The notes under the pieces are model-generated. The model was not told where the DNA came from. It ran no database searches and saw only the letters and a list, made by a program, of their open reading frames with translations. Made by a program: the position numbers and the translations under genes. Shown here in pieces: positions 13,326-25,708 of a stretch of DNA of 64,000 nt. Position 1 is the first letter of the stretch. Every line of letters begins with the position of its first letter. The stretch spans positions 18,768,917-18,832,916 of the forward strand of contig OX419346.1 of the NCBI GenBank assembly GCA_948470475.1, read 5' to 3'. Source of the DNA: Galaxea fascicularis. Taxonomy: Eukaryota > Cnidaria > Anthozoa > Scleractinia > Euphylliidae.

Positions 13326-13773
13326 TGATGTTTACCAAGCGGGTAACTCCAAGAAAGTAGTGTTGAAAACCACAAACTGCGTTTAATATTATGTTCAAGT
13401 GAAGTTTAGAGCTGAGGGTGGGATCAAACGCATTAAAGTGTAATTCCAAACAAATGTTGAACGCACTACACAATGATCGGTCTTTACATACAATTGTTTC
13501 GAAGTCCAAGGTCACAGAAAGTGATATCGCATTGCTGTTGTATTTCTTGTAAATTGTACTTTGAGTCTGACGTCAATATAGTGCTGAATGGCTTGACCTC
13601 CAGCCTGTTCTAGATGTTGAACTGATCTGACTAAGTACTAACATGCTTAACCCTTTTAATGCTGACTTTAATAACAGAAAGGAGTTCCCTCGAAGCTCTG
13701 ACTGGCCTTTTTTTTCTAAGGTAGAAATGGTTACAAAACAGCAAAATAATTTTCGGACGTGTGCTGGAAAACA

Positions 13774-13920
13774 GGCCCCGGTTGTTCAAAGGCTGGAGCG
13801 CGCTATCCACCGGATAAATATCTATCCAGTGGATAGTGCAATTAGCTTTCCCATTACTTATTCGCTGGATAGTGATTTATCCGGTGGATAGTGCTATCCA
13901 ACGTTTGAGCAACCGGGGCC
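13774..13920. repeat. 147-bp inverted-repeat MITE, copy 2
   Basis: Same length and orientation as the copy at 13179-13325, with differences such as AGCG for TAGC near the left end and a perfect GGGGCC right end. About 450 bp separates the two. Confidence 0.88.
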
Positions 13921-14249
13921 AGGTCCCAACAATCTGCATATCAAATTAAAGCTTGATAAATTGCCTTTCTTATTGCTCACGTTCTGGATCTCATTAAGGG
14001 GATCTTGACTGAAATATTGGCCATCAAGGCAGAAAAACAAGGAAAAATTATGCTGCGCATCCAGTTTCTTTTCAAATGAATCATCCTTATATGCTTTGTT
14101 AGGATGAAAATATAACAAAACAAGAAAGTCTACCTTAAATTGCTGAAGAATGAATGATAACAAACGAGGCCATAGATGACAAATAAAGAGGTCATTGGCA
14201 TATTTTCCAGAATCTTTTTTTTTTTAACTGCAACAAGAAATTTCTGTTG

Positions 14250-16090
14250 TAGAAAATGGCATTGTGGATTTATTTTTCTGGCCAAATTGTGAATAACAAA
14301 AGATATTGACGACACATTCGACTGTCTGTTTTGTGACTTGTGCCATTTCATTTGCACCGGGACATATCGGTTGTATGCCAGTCAAAAGAGAAAACTGATG
14401 TAGTAGAATATCGAATCAATCCGCAGTTTGATGGATGATTATCAGTATAGCATTTTACCCATTTAGATGGAGGCATTGAACGCCCAAAGGATTGCTTGGG
14501 CTTGTTTTGGCAAGCCATTCCTTTTCTGCCCACGTTACTAGGTGCTCAAATGTCAGTTTCAAGTAGGAAATAATTCCTGAAAACTAATCCATACTGTTGA
14601 GAAATTAAGCTGTGATGAGTGATTGGAGACTAACTGCAAAAACAGTTATTAGTCCCATGCCAAGTCTGATCTTTGTTCGACTTTCAAAATTACGAAACAA
14701 GATTGCTTTCTAAAGCAGACAAAATCGTAGCGAACCGGAGCTTATAATCTTGGTTATGAATTCGTAAACCCATCGAAAACTCGGTTGCTCTAAGGGGTTG
14801 GGTACATGTCTCTGTGTGGTTTAACCTTCCCCCATGTGCCAAGTTTTAAGTTATTACACTTGATATGCTTCCTAGTTTTGGCATTCAGTCCACCTCTTTT
14901 CCTTTACTTTTGACAGCGTCGTAATTCCACGTTCTTACAAAGCGATCAATATGCATAAACGTGCACATGACTTTAGTGGGTTAGTACTTACACTTTGAAC
15001 AGTAATTTTGGAGAACCTCCTACAATGAACTTTCCACCAGGACAAAATGTACCACATGATATCTTTCGAATGAATGAGCGACTCAAAGGAATTCAAAATA
15101 TATATTCCACGCAACAAATGTCATTTGAAACTTTCAGTCTCATTAAAACGCCTTACTCGACGGAAGTATCGATGGAACAAAGGTCATTAATTCATCTGTT
15201 TGGTGCAAGGAGCGTCTTGAAAATGGCGTTGGCCGTCTTGAGGTTGAAACTAATAAATTGCCATTTTTCCAACGAGCTGTCAACCATCAGCAAATGTTTT
15301 ACAAGTCCTAACTATCTACAGCCGTACTAATTTATACTGCAAGGCTGTAGTATTAAGATGAAAGGCAGAAGGCTAGCTTTAAAAAGACAGTAATTCTTAC
15401 TCTTCAAAAATCGCGTCCCGTTTAGAGTTCTTTGTCTGAGAATACAAAGGGAAGATCTCAATATCCACTAACTTCATATAGACTATAACACGTTCAGAAA
15501 CAATGCTATCAGGATATCTATATTAAAGTGCCAACATGGACGTTTCAGTATGGCCATTCGAGACACACTTCTTTGACAAAAATCGTCGAGGAAAAGGTCG
15601 AAAACGTCAGATTTCTCGTTTCATTTCATGAGTTATTCAAGTTGGATTTTTCTTTCGACAACTGTGTTTTTCTTTGAAAGGATTTCGAAAAAAGTAACCT
15701 GAAAGCAATGAAGTATTTCGGCATCCTGGATCTAAAAGTGGCCGAAACTACACTTTTTTTTATCTTTTTTGTCTTAAGCAAAATAAATCGTTGAGGTATT
15801 TATTGTTAGTTTTTGTACATTCTTTGATAAAGCCGAAACAGTGTGGATTTCTTCAGTTTTTTTTTAAATTGCGGAAATAGATTGATGTGGTTTCCTGTTA
15901 GCCAAACTCGAATCACTTCCATTTGCCCGCTGAGCAAGGTTCATTTCCTCTTCCCTTGTGGTTGAGCTTTGTCTAAACATGCTAATAACTATTATTTCAA
16001 CGTAACCTGGAATTTTAGTTTCTTTCAAAGCCTGCTTGAGCCCCTTATGTTATTATCTTCCCTAACAATAAAATGTTGTTCCTGGGAAAC
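14250..16090. repeat. Divergent direct duplication, left copy
   Basis: Matches about 20,256-23,090 in the same order and orientation: TTTATTTTTCTGGCC at 14267 against TTCATTTTTCTGGC at 20278; GTGATGAGTGATTGGAGACT at 14611 and 20855; CTTCCTAGTTTTGGCATTC near 14869 and 21115; TCGAGGAAAAGGTCGAAAAC at 15587 and 22538; a GCCTGCTTGAGC / GCCCGCTTGAAGC pair near 16030 and 23022. Divergence is substantial, with many indels. No gene was recognised in it. Confidence 0.7.
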
Positions 16091-17341
16091 GGTGAGTAAT
16101 ATAGCCCATGAGCTAGGCTGCATATCAAATCACATGATTGTGATCACTGCCCCTATGCTCGTTACCCATTTCAACCCTAAGATCAAAATTTAAGTTCTCA
16201 TTGTTGCCCCCACACATTTCCTATAGAATTACTGCAGAGGTATTGTTAAAATATCAATTAAATTCAACTTGTTTGATCCTGTTCTTAACCCTTTAAGTAG
16301 TGATAGTGCCATGTAGCACAAAATGCCATTAAAGGCTCAATATTTAATCTATTGTTCTGACCTTTTCACAACCAAACGTTCGTTGAAAGATCTGCACATT
16401 GAAGGCACAAAATTGATTGTGCCGTCCTCTAATACAAGACTTGATTTAACACCCCTGCAACTTTTGGAACTTTTTACTTCCAAGGTTATATCTGAGAACA
16501 ATCAATGCTCTGAGAGCTGCAATTTAAGCTATAGTTTGTAACGTTTGTTTTTTTTTTTTTTTTCTATTTTTTACTCTGAATACTTCTTTGTCTTTTCAGT
16601 GACCTCCACAGTGCTGGTGTCATTTATGGCATATTCTCCAAAATACCTTTCAAATGGTATATCATATGTGGTCTAATGTTTCATAGTTCTCGCTATGGAA
16701 AAATCTCGCATTTTCTTCTCGTGACCAACTCTGTTTTATAAAGCGTGCACGGTATAAGGAAAAATTTGATGCTTATCACTGTTAGGGTTTTCAGTGTTAA
16801 TAATTTTCGTGTGCAAATACTGTCAGGTATTTGTCAGTTTTGAAGTGCAGGAGTTTGTAATCCCGAAAATATACGTGGTAAACCCTTGATATACTCATTA
16901 AAATCATGTATTTATAGACTCAGTTTCGCTTTTCCAGCAAAGAGTGGATCTTGGCAATGGCATTGATTTTATTTTGTGACCCTGTCATTTCCTTCACGGT
17001 GCTAACTACTCCTTAACTCTGTGGGTTCTGTCGCATCATTTTAGCATCACTTTACAAGACTAAAACATATGTTTTTATCAGAGTAAAGCTAAACATAGTA
17101 GTATGCGTTTGTTATTTAACAAAATGCAGTAGCACCGAAAGTATTTATCGCCTTTTGTGAAAAACTGAATGTAGGAATTGATTCTCATTACAAAATATAT
17201 CTTCTTCCAACTTGCTCAACTTTAACGATGTGGGCGATCTATCTACGGCTTTTAAGAAAAAAATAATAATGTACAAACATGTAAAACGCACATGCAAAGC
17301 AATTTTTTTTGCTCATTAATATAAACCAATTGTTTCCTTTG

Positions 17342-17450
17342 AGAATTTTTTTTTCCCGTTGATTTATGGCCCGCGCGCTTCGCGCTTGGACCATAAGTAA
17401 CGGGAAAAAACTCGGTCTGTAACTACACGGTTAGTAAGGGGCATTAAGTG
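17342..17450 (+). repeat. GCGCGCTTCGCGC hairpin repeat, copy 1
   Basis: CCCGTTGATTTATGGCCCGC then GCGCTTCGCGC and GGACCATAAGTAACGGG form a strong stem. It is followed by ACTCGGTCTGTAAC and GGTTAGTAAGGGGC. Other copies are at 25583-25708 (reverse) and 32498-32620. Confidence 0.75.
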
Positions 17451-17596
17451 TATTTCGTAACTCTCGTTGAAGGGGTGTGATTGTATAAAGAAAGGTTTGT
17501 AAAAGCCGTTTCTGAGGTTTTTCCACCTCTTCCGTCTTTGAATAGCATGTGGAAGCATTTATCCTGATGAGCAATTTTAGATTACTTTTCTGTATT

Positions 17597-17658
17597 TCTT
17601 CCCTGCGGTATGATCCCACCAGCCTTCAAAGGCTGGTAGGGTCATACCGCAGGCAAGA
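17597..17658. repeat. 62-bp palindrome
   Basis: CCTGCGGTATGATCCCACC at the left and GGTAGGGTCATACCGCAGG at the right, with AGCCTTCAAAGGCT at the centre; about two mismatches. Confidence 0.8.
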
Positions 17659-18487
17659 AAAAGCTGAGAATAACTATAATTATTTGATTACTTTTTCTAG
17701 AAATTTCTTATTGTTTTCTTTGCCTCAAGCTAAGATAAGAATTAATTGAAAGTACTTAATGAGGTTCACAGGATGGTACTTCCTTGAAACAATACCAATC
17801 GCGATGCAATTTAATTACCTCCGTAAGAATGAGAATTACTTCCCACCCGCTAAACTTCACTTGAACTTTAAACTAAGCGCAGATTGTAAAGCATAATTAG
17901 AATTTGGAATGTTGGATCAACCTTATGAAAGTATTTGCCGTCGATGGTCTGCAATCATTTCACAGACAATTATGAGAAGAAAATAACAATGAAGAAGTAC
18001 AATTGAAGACTTTTTCTTCGAAACACATTTGACCTCTTTTGGATAATTAAACTTTTGATAATTTGATAACTTGAGGCGTTATGCGGTGGAAGGGTGACAA
18101 AATAGAATCTTCCAGCTGCTGTCTTCCTTATAAACATTAACGCACTTTGACATCTGACGTTAATCAAAGTTGTTCCAAAAATATTCATACTTTACTAGAA
18201 TAACCAATGGTTAGTAATTGCGGGCGAGATCATGGGAATATAACTGAGGGTTGGGAGAAGTTTGGTTGGTATGTTCTCGGAATGGGTACGTAGAAGACGC
18301 ACATGTCATTAGTCGTGGAATTTTCCAGACCTTCGACTTCATAGACAATCTTTAGAACAACGTGTCTTCGACTTCGTCTTCAAGACTTTATACGGGTGAA
18401 TCGATTGTTAAACTATTTTTCAGATCATTCTCACATTGTGGGGGTATATTCAAGTAGTATTGACATGTTACAACTCGTAAAGGGCCG

Positions 18488-18660
18488 TCATGTTGGAAAC
18501 ATGCAGTACTTCTGCGAGCGATCGATTTCATGATATAAAGGTTTGTTTGCAACAGGTGGTAATTGAACTGGATCCCTTATTAAAATAATAGACAGATTTC
18601 CGAAAACTTTGTTATGTGCCAAACTGTGCAGATGTTTGACTGGATCAAATTCGGTCAAAT
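18488..18660 (-). pseudogene. PIF1-like helicase fragment (Helitron-type?)
   Basis: The minus-strand frame contains HNKVFGNLSIILIRDPVQLP followed by PVANKPLYHEI, resembling the FGG.S.I..GD..QLPPV motif of PIF1-family helicases, which in animals are most often carried by Helitrons. The expected GD is RD, and the upstream IDE.SM motif is not seen in one frame. Too short and too eroded to be functional; it could be chance. Confidence 0.4.
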
Positions 18661-19377
18661 TGTGGCAGAGCTGTGCCGACACTTGACAAACAAACTGATT
18701 CGATGCTTGAGGAAGAGACCACTTCGAAACCCACACAGCAAACATGAACGAGATTCAATAACTGAACTTGACTATAAACTTGGCAGCAACGAAATCGATG
18801 GCAAAAGTTATGCATGTTTTCAACGTGACGGCACTCAACTCGAGTAAATTTCGAGTAGAAACATGGCAATACTACTTCAATATACCTCCACAAAGTGAGA
18901 ATGATCTGAAAAATAGTTTAACAATTTACTCACCTGTATTAAGTCTCGAAGATGAAGTCGAAGACACGTTATTCATAAAGATTGTTTGTGACATTGAAGA
19001 TCTGGAAAATTCCATAACTAATGGCATGTGCGTTTTCTTCGTACTCACGTGCATGCATTAGCCATATTTGTTTAACTTCACGTGATTAAAGCCGTTCAGA
19101 AGCACTTCATTTTTTACATTCTTATCATTCTTGGTGGAAGTCCACAAAAAATGTGGAAATCTTCCAGGTATAACAGCCCGCGCATGCTACATTTTGACCA
19201 AGCTGAAGATTATGATTGTGGGTTCCTCTTGGGTCGCCCGCAATGAAAAAAAAAAAAAAATAAATAAATAAAGCCATTGAGGATAGAGATGCCTTTGGAA
19301 TATTGGCAACAATATGTATTGACAACATCGCATACAGCGGAGGGGAACAAAATTTATTCTCGGCAAAAGGAATTTTA

Positions 19378-19975
19378 CCTATGACGAACGCCTAAAGTGC
19401 TTTCGCTTGAAAAGAGACGCTATCTTTTTGATGTCACATTTTTGTATAAGGCTTTAAATGGATGCTTGAATGTGGATGTATTTCCGTTTCTTAACTTTTG
19501 TTCTCAGGATGATCCGTACAGGTTTAGGGCTGGTTCACACTTTAACATAAGCATAAGCATAAGAAAAATATGCGTGAACCGGAGTTACATAAACATAAGC
19601 ATAAGCATAAGCACAGGGAATGGAACTTTTTCCATTCCTTGTGCTTATGCTTATGTAACCCCGGTTCACACATATACTTTTCTTATGCTTATGTTAATGC
19701 TTATGCTTATACTTATGCTTATGTCAAAGTGTGAACCAGCCCTTAGGCATGTTGATGACTATGCCTTGAGGACGAATTTTGCTAAAAAAAAACTAATTTT
19801 GTTTAAACAAACTATTTTAACAGAATTGTTAAAATATGGAATTCGATACTCTCAGATGTTAGATTATCTCCTGGTCTTGCAGTTTTTAAGTCAGGAATGA
19901 AGACATTTTTTAATGTTTTTATATTTGATTTAATATGTTTCTGATTGTTATTATATATTTATTTATCTAGATTAG
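19378..19975 (+). mobile_element. LINE 3' remnant (RT C-terminus), interrupted by a MITE
   Basis: YDERLK, then LSLEKRRYLFDVTFLYKALNG (19400-19460) and, beyond an inserted inverted-repeat element (19526-19743), YALRTNFAKKK and RLSPGLAVFKSGMKTFF-like residues across frames. This is the usual C-terminal block of non-LTR RT ORFs (L-RR...D..FLYK..NG, then LR...., then the W.SLP/F+..L region). Frames change at least twice. The downstream AT-rich stretch to about 20,227, ending in GTATTAGTATTATTAT, may be its 3' UTR. Confidence 0.6.
19526..19743. repeat. 218-bp foldback element inside a LINE remnant
   Basis: AGGGCTGGTTCACACTTT and AAAGTGTGAACCAGCCCT are the ends; the arms are filled with CATAAG units that pair with CTTATG units on the other side. 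It interrupts the LINE remnant 19378-19975. Confidence 0.88.
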
Positions 19976-20255
19976 CTACATGGTGATCTGTCTCGCATGG
20001 AGTGTTTTATTATTTTACAGATTATCCTTATGGTTTGTTTGTGTGTACATTTAGATGTATTTGCCATTAAATTGTAGTAAATAAATAAAAATAAACAAAA
20101 GATAAATCGTTTTTTTTTTTGAATAGCAAGGGTATGCAATCTAGGAAATTGTTTGTTGAAGTACTATTGGACAAAACCGGATTGATATGCCGGGCGCTAT
20201 AGAAACAAAAAAGTATTAGTATTATTATGTTAAACTGCAAAAAGAGAAATTCCCG

Positions 20256-23090
20256 TTTTGGAAAATGGGACTATCAATTCATTTTTCTGGCAAACTCAGA
20301 TAGAGAACTGATGCTCTACATAACACATTCAACATTCTGTCAATGTGGAATTTTTGCACCAACAGACTCCCGTTACATTTTCTTAAGAGGTAGTTTGATG
20401 GGCCATAGGATCGTTTGGCCTTTTCTCGCCAAATCCTTCCGCCTCCTCTACCCACGACAGCAAACAAACGAAAGAACAACCCCTTAGACAAAGAGTAAAT
20501 TAAACTTCGTACGTTGCAAGCATAAAAATCTTCCTGAAAATAGACCTTCCAGGGTTTTTTTTTCTACTTTTGGTTTTGGCTAAGTAGCGAAAATGTCAGG
20601 ATCGACATCGCTTGAAAGAGCGCCTAAACGTAAGTACAAAAATGGTCGAGTTTCAGAGTCACATCCTGCAAAGTAGCAAAAACGTTTCTACAGATATTTG
20701 TGTGCTAGGGGCAAGTTTGTGTCCCCTGGTAAATAAACGTCAGTAAAACGTCCCGACTTTGCGAAGCTATAGACTCCCAAACATGGCTCATTGCTCCTTG
20801 TTACATGACCAATATCAAAAGTTCAAAACCGTCGGGAAGGGTCTATTCAAGATGTGATGAGTGATTGGAGACTAACCGCAAAAACACTAATAATTATCCT
20901 ATACCAAGCTTGATCTTTCGGCTTCTCCTTTAAAAATCACCAGACGAGATTACTTTCTCAAGCGAGGGAAAAAATGGCAGCGAACGGTAGCTTACAACCT
21001 TGGTTATGTTTTGGTGTATGAACTAATCGTTAACGTGGTTGTTCCGGGGGCGTTATGCACTGTCTCTTAAACCTTCCTTCATTTGCCAAGGTGTAAGGTA
21101 CCACACTTGATGTGTTTCCTAGTTTTGGCATTCCATCCACCATTTTTCCTTTATTTTTGACTTAGCCTGTGTACAACCGCCTTTCTCCTCAAATGTAGAC
21201 AGGATGTATACAGGCTACTTTTGGCTGCGTCATAGCTTTATATTGTCACAAAGCGATCGTTGAGCATTATCGCCCACCTGAGTTTAGTTGAAAATGATAC
21301 TTACGTTTTCAATATTAATTTTGGAGAGTCTTCTACAATGAAAATTCCACGTACAACACGCCTCATAGGGATTCAACTATATAAAACTAACAGCGCAATA
21401 ATGTGAACTTACTCGACTGGAGAATCCGCGGGACAAAGGTCATTGTATCTGTCTTCATATCTTTTGTCTTTTGTTTTTGGCAAAAAGATGGTCTCGGGGT
21501 AGAGGGCGTTGGCCCATCTTGGTTTTGAATCTAATAAATTCCCATATCTAGACACTCATGGAAATTCTTATAAATTTCAATGCCAAAAACGTGCATTCAT
21601 ACAACAATGCTTCGAGACACAACCTAAATGAGACTCGGTTTAGAACAAATACGTACAACGATAGCAAGCATCAGGCATGATCCATCCTCTGGCTTTAAGC
21701 ACGTATCTGCCTATATTTTGATTAAAAGTGTTACACAGCACTTATTACTGGTACTTAAGCAGAGTGGCTCACTTACTATCATCTAGCAACCTCTTCGTGT
21801 GTTTATTGTTTTGCTTCAGTTCGTTTTATCGCAGATGTCTTTCCATTCTCTTTTTTCTTAGTTTATCTGTATACCTATTGTCTGTCAGAGATGCTACGTA
21901 AATAGATATACTTCATATTATAGACGAACTCGAAAACGACCTCGTGCCTCATTTAGGCTCTAGGCATTTCCTTCATCAACACATATTTTTCCTATAACGT
22001 GATGACGAAAGCAATAACTAAATCTATCTAAATCTATTGTGTGTAACCAGGAATGACTAAATGAAATGCAAATGAATTTATATTGTTATGAATTGCTGAT
22101 ATAGTTTCTTCAGGGGTCTGTTAAAATCTTCAGTAGCTCCATTTGTCAACTATCTGCAAATATTATGATTAAACTTAGTTGCTTAGTCGGCAGAGCAACG
22201 GTAGATCTAATCCGAAGGTCGTGGGTTCGATTCCCACCGAGGTCATAAGAATTTTTTCTCTACTTCGTGTGGTCCCCTGATACCCTTTACTAGGGCTAAC
22301 GCCCAGTGGGTTTTTCATGGGTTTCTATTAGCACTTTAATTTACACTCCAGAGTCAATTCTCTGTTCCACCACTTGTATGTGTTTATAGTGCTACGCGGC
22401 ACAACATATATAAGTGTGTTTTAGTTGACTACGACACTGCCAATTGCAAACATGACGTTGCTATCAGGATGTTGATTAAGACAGTGCAAAAAAAAAAAAA
22501 AGGTTTCGGCCTAACACCTTTCTTTTACCAAAATCATCGAGGAAAAGGTCGAAAACTTTAAATTCGTGTTTCGTTTGGTCGAATCTTTTCTTAGACAACT
22601 ATATTATGACTTAGAAAAGTAGTAGCCTGATAGCAGTGAAGCATTTCGACACCCTGGACGTTTCTACAATTGGCTAAAACTGCACGTTTTTTCATCTTCC
22701 TTGTTCGTGAGCAAAATACGTTGTTAAGGCATTTTTTTTTTGTCTCTTTTTTTTTGTGCATTCTTAATGCAGACGAAATCTAAAAATCTTCAGTTTTTGA
22801 ATTGCAGGAGATGGATTCATGTGGTTTGCTTTTAGTTAAACTCGAATCACCTTGAATTTTCCTAAGCAAGGTCCACTTTTTTTTTCTTCCCGGGCTCTTA
22901 TTTATCGTACGTTTTAAAATCGTGAATTGTTTGTAGCTGTTAAGGGTTTTCTCTTGATTTGTATAGCGCAAAGAGAATAACTACTATTGTTATGTTACCT
23001 GCAACTCTTCAGTTTCTTCTAAGGCCCGCTTGAAGCTCCTTATAAACTTGTAAGCTTATCTAACAGGATAAACTGTTATTCAAGGGCTAT
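20256..23090. repeat. Divergent direct duplication, right copy
   Basis: Counterpart of 14,250-16,090, longer because of later insertions, one of them the SINE at 22,174. Anchors are listed with the left copy. Both copies carry, on the minus strand, an open stretch reading FIV..SPKL(L/I)(F/L)K directly before GTAAGTA. Confidence 0.7.
22174..22385 (+). repeat. tRNA-derived SINE
   Basis: The head has an A-box-like TTAGTCGGCAGAGC and a B-box GGTTCGATTCC at the right spacing, then an unrelated tail (CTAGGGCTAACGCCCAGTGG...). The acceptor stem does not pair and no terminator follows, so it is not a tRNA gene. It lies inside the right-hand copy of the 14/20 kb duplication and is absent from the left copy, so it inserted afterwards. 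Confidence 0.65.
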
Positions 23091-23747
23091 GGCGGGTAAG
23101 GAAATTAGCTTTACAGATACCATCAACACCTCCATGGGCGTCCTTGGCACGTGAAAACTAATAAACACTTACATAATTTCTTGCTCTCTTTTCAATGAAA
23201 TGTCAAAGTTCAGCGTTTTCTGCCAGCGGCTAAGAATTTTCATTGTAGTTTGTCTGGCACTAAACCTCACGTGAACTAACGTTTACCAAAACGTGAGCTA
23301 TCGCTCACTGAAGTTGGTCACAATTTAAACGAAAGAATTCCTCAAATTCACGACTTTTTCAACTGGTTTTGCTTATCGGAAAGTTGAATAGAAGTGTTCT
23401 CTGTAGGAAAAATGAACTGAACAGAAGCAAAACCGCCAAGTTACAAAATCAGAAACGTGATCGACGATGCGTGTTCAGAAGTTATGTAACGAAAATAAAA
23501 CTCGACGTTTCTTGAACTCTTTTGCCATGTGCACGACCTAATCACACTGGCCAACATTGCTATCGAGGTAGGTGCATTTTGTCCTCTGCACGATTTATTA
23601 ACTGAAAATGATGTTTACGATCTTGAATTAGCTTAGGAATACAGCCGTAAATAACTATGAGAGGCGGCTGTATTCGCAGGCTAATCCTGAATTCAAACAA
23701 AATTACAAATACGAAGTTCTGACAAGTTGGAGTTTTTATTACCCATG

Positions 23748-24174
23748 AAGGCCGGCACACACCAGGGCCCGTTTCTCGAAACTCCCGAAAACCTTTCGGG
23801 CCCGAAAAGCCATTTCTAAAAGTGCGTTCCACTTATTCTATAAAGCTGGTCTTTTTCTGCGATTTCAAGACAGGAAAGGGCAACTTTGTTGCAACATTTC
23901 ATGCCTGGAAACGTCTTCGCTTTTCAGATACGTACAATATTATGGCACCTGAAATAGGCCCGAAAAGTTTCGGGTGTTTCGAGAAACGCACGTCAGGGCG
24001 GGAATATTGGAAGGAAATGGTGGCATGGAGCGGTCGCAAGGACCAATTTGCTTCGTGTGGACCATTCACAGCGGAACTTTCGCCTGAAAATGTTTGTTCG
24101 TTTCCGCTAAAATATCCGAGGGAATGTTCCCTTCGACCACTCCCTGCGAATATTTCCCTCGTATGTACCGGCCT
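23748..24174. repeat. AAGGCCGG-ended element with a nested insertion
   Basis: Left AAGGCCGGCACACAC and right GTATGTACCGGCCTT are complementary ends. Positions 23765-23992 inside belong to another family (separate entry). Confidence 0.65.
23765..23992. repeat. CCCGTTTCTCGAAA inverted-repeat element, copy 1
   Basis: GCCCGTTTCTCGAAACTCCC..TTTCGGGCCCGAAAAGCC at the left; AGGCCCGAAAAGTTTCGGGT..TTTCGAGAAACG at the right. The same family is at 49062-49292. Confidence 0.75.
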
Positions 24175-25582
24175 TAACACGATCTGTGATGTAACATGAC
24201 GGCCATCTCGCAGGAATTCGTTTGCAATATTTCGCCAAAGGGTTAGTCACTGATCGTCATGGGCACTAATGTTAGTTGTCATAGTTAAAAATGCACTTTA
24301 TGAACATTCTTCTTTTCTTTGTGAATGATTCTCTACTCCAACCGATTTTAGTAGTCAAGGCTATCGCTTTCCATATACGAAGAAACATATTGATATCATA
24401 GACTGCACTGAAAATGGCCACTTTACGGAAATGTAGAAACATAGTGCTTTCTTATATAACTTCATGCCCTTTAGCTTGCCTCTCTTTATTCACGTTGATT
24501 AACTTCTCTCAGATGCAAGCGTACCCTTAAATCATGGTCACCGAGACTTTTATATCAACATTTTGGACTGTTTTGAGGGTCGTGTGAGCCGTTATATCCA
24601 TTAGCTGGTGTGTTTTAGAGAACTACACTCCTGTTCCGCTAGGCCGATATTGACGTCTAGAGATGGAGTATAATTTATGTTCACCTCTCGCCTTTTCCGT
24701 TTCCACTCCAATGAATTAAAATAAAAACCAGTTGCAAGTTGAGAAAATATTTAATTATTAAATTCACTTAATTACTTAAACAATGCGTTTTGAAAACAAT
24801 TAGATATTGAAAGGAAGGAACGAAATACAAGGTTCTACGCCATTTGAAATGAGTTGTAAGTCGGTTATCTGGTGAGGAGAGGGGTTTGAACAAGGGACCA
24901 AACGCTCGTATCCATAACTTCATCGAGAATAAGCCTTCTTCAGTTTGTCATATGAACGTAGAGCTGTACGATTGAATGGTCAATTATTGACATAAATACT
25001 TTTGTTGAAAGGAAATGTCTTCGAGCCGAAGAATGGTCTCAAAATTTGCTATTTTGAGCTCTGATAAAAACGCCGAAACTCGAGATAAAGAGTGCGATAA
25101 AATTTACATAAAGTTAACAGTATTCATTCGTTCGTATCTGGACGTTCGTATAGAGGGAATGTTCAATTCCAGTTGTCAGCGTTAATCTATTTAGGTGCAC
25201 TGGTTCGTGCCACTTGGTATTGTTTAAAAAAGATAACAGCATAACTCTACTCTACGCTGTCAGCCGTGTTCGGCTGGCCTGGACTAAACCTGAAATAACA
25301 CCCTGCTGTTCAATCCATGAACCACTCACATGAAAAACAGGTCAAGCAATGCTTTTATTTATAATATGGGCTTTAAGAACTAAGTTTTTTGTAGCACACA
25401 ATAATAGCTTGTTTCGATAAAACATTTGTTCAGAATGCAGCATTTTACATTCCTCTGGCATTCAGTTTCATGGTGAAAACCAGAATATTCTTGTGTGAAA
25501 TGTCACCTTTAACTCTCGGGTCCTTGAAAACGTATCCCTTATATTTGGAAGTGCCATTAGCGTCGTTTGGAACGCAAAACCA

Positions 25583-25708
25583 TACCTCTTACTAACCGGA
25601 CTGTGAGTTACGGACCGAGTTTTTTCCCGTTAACGTATTGACCAAGCGCGAAGCGCGCGGGCCATAAATCAACGGAAAAAAAGCGAGGATCCGTAACTTA
25701 CAGTGCAT
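25583..25708 (-). repeat. GCGCGCTTCGCGC hairpin repeat, copy 2 (reverse)
   Basis: CTCTTACTAACCGG, GTTACGGACCGAGT, then CCCGTTAACGTATTGACC, AAGCGCGAAGCGCGCGGGCC and ATAAATCAACGG: the reverse complement of copies 1 and 3 with more mismatches in the stem. Confidence 0.7.

Noticed and set aside
22174..22245. Functional tRNA gene
   Set aside because: A and B boxes are present but the acceptor stem does not pair and a non-tRNA tail follows; it is a SINE head.
23822..24199. 125-codon plus-strand frame
   Set aside because: It spans two nested MITE families and reads into their inverted ends.
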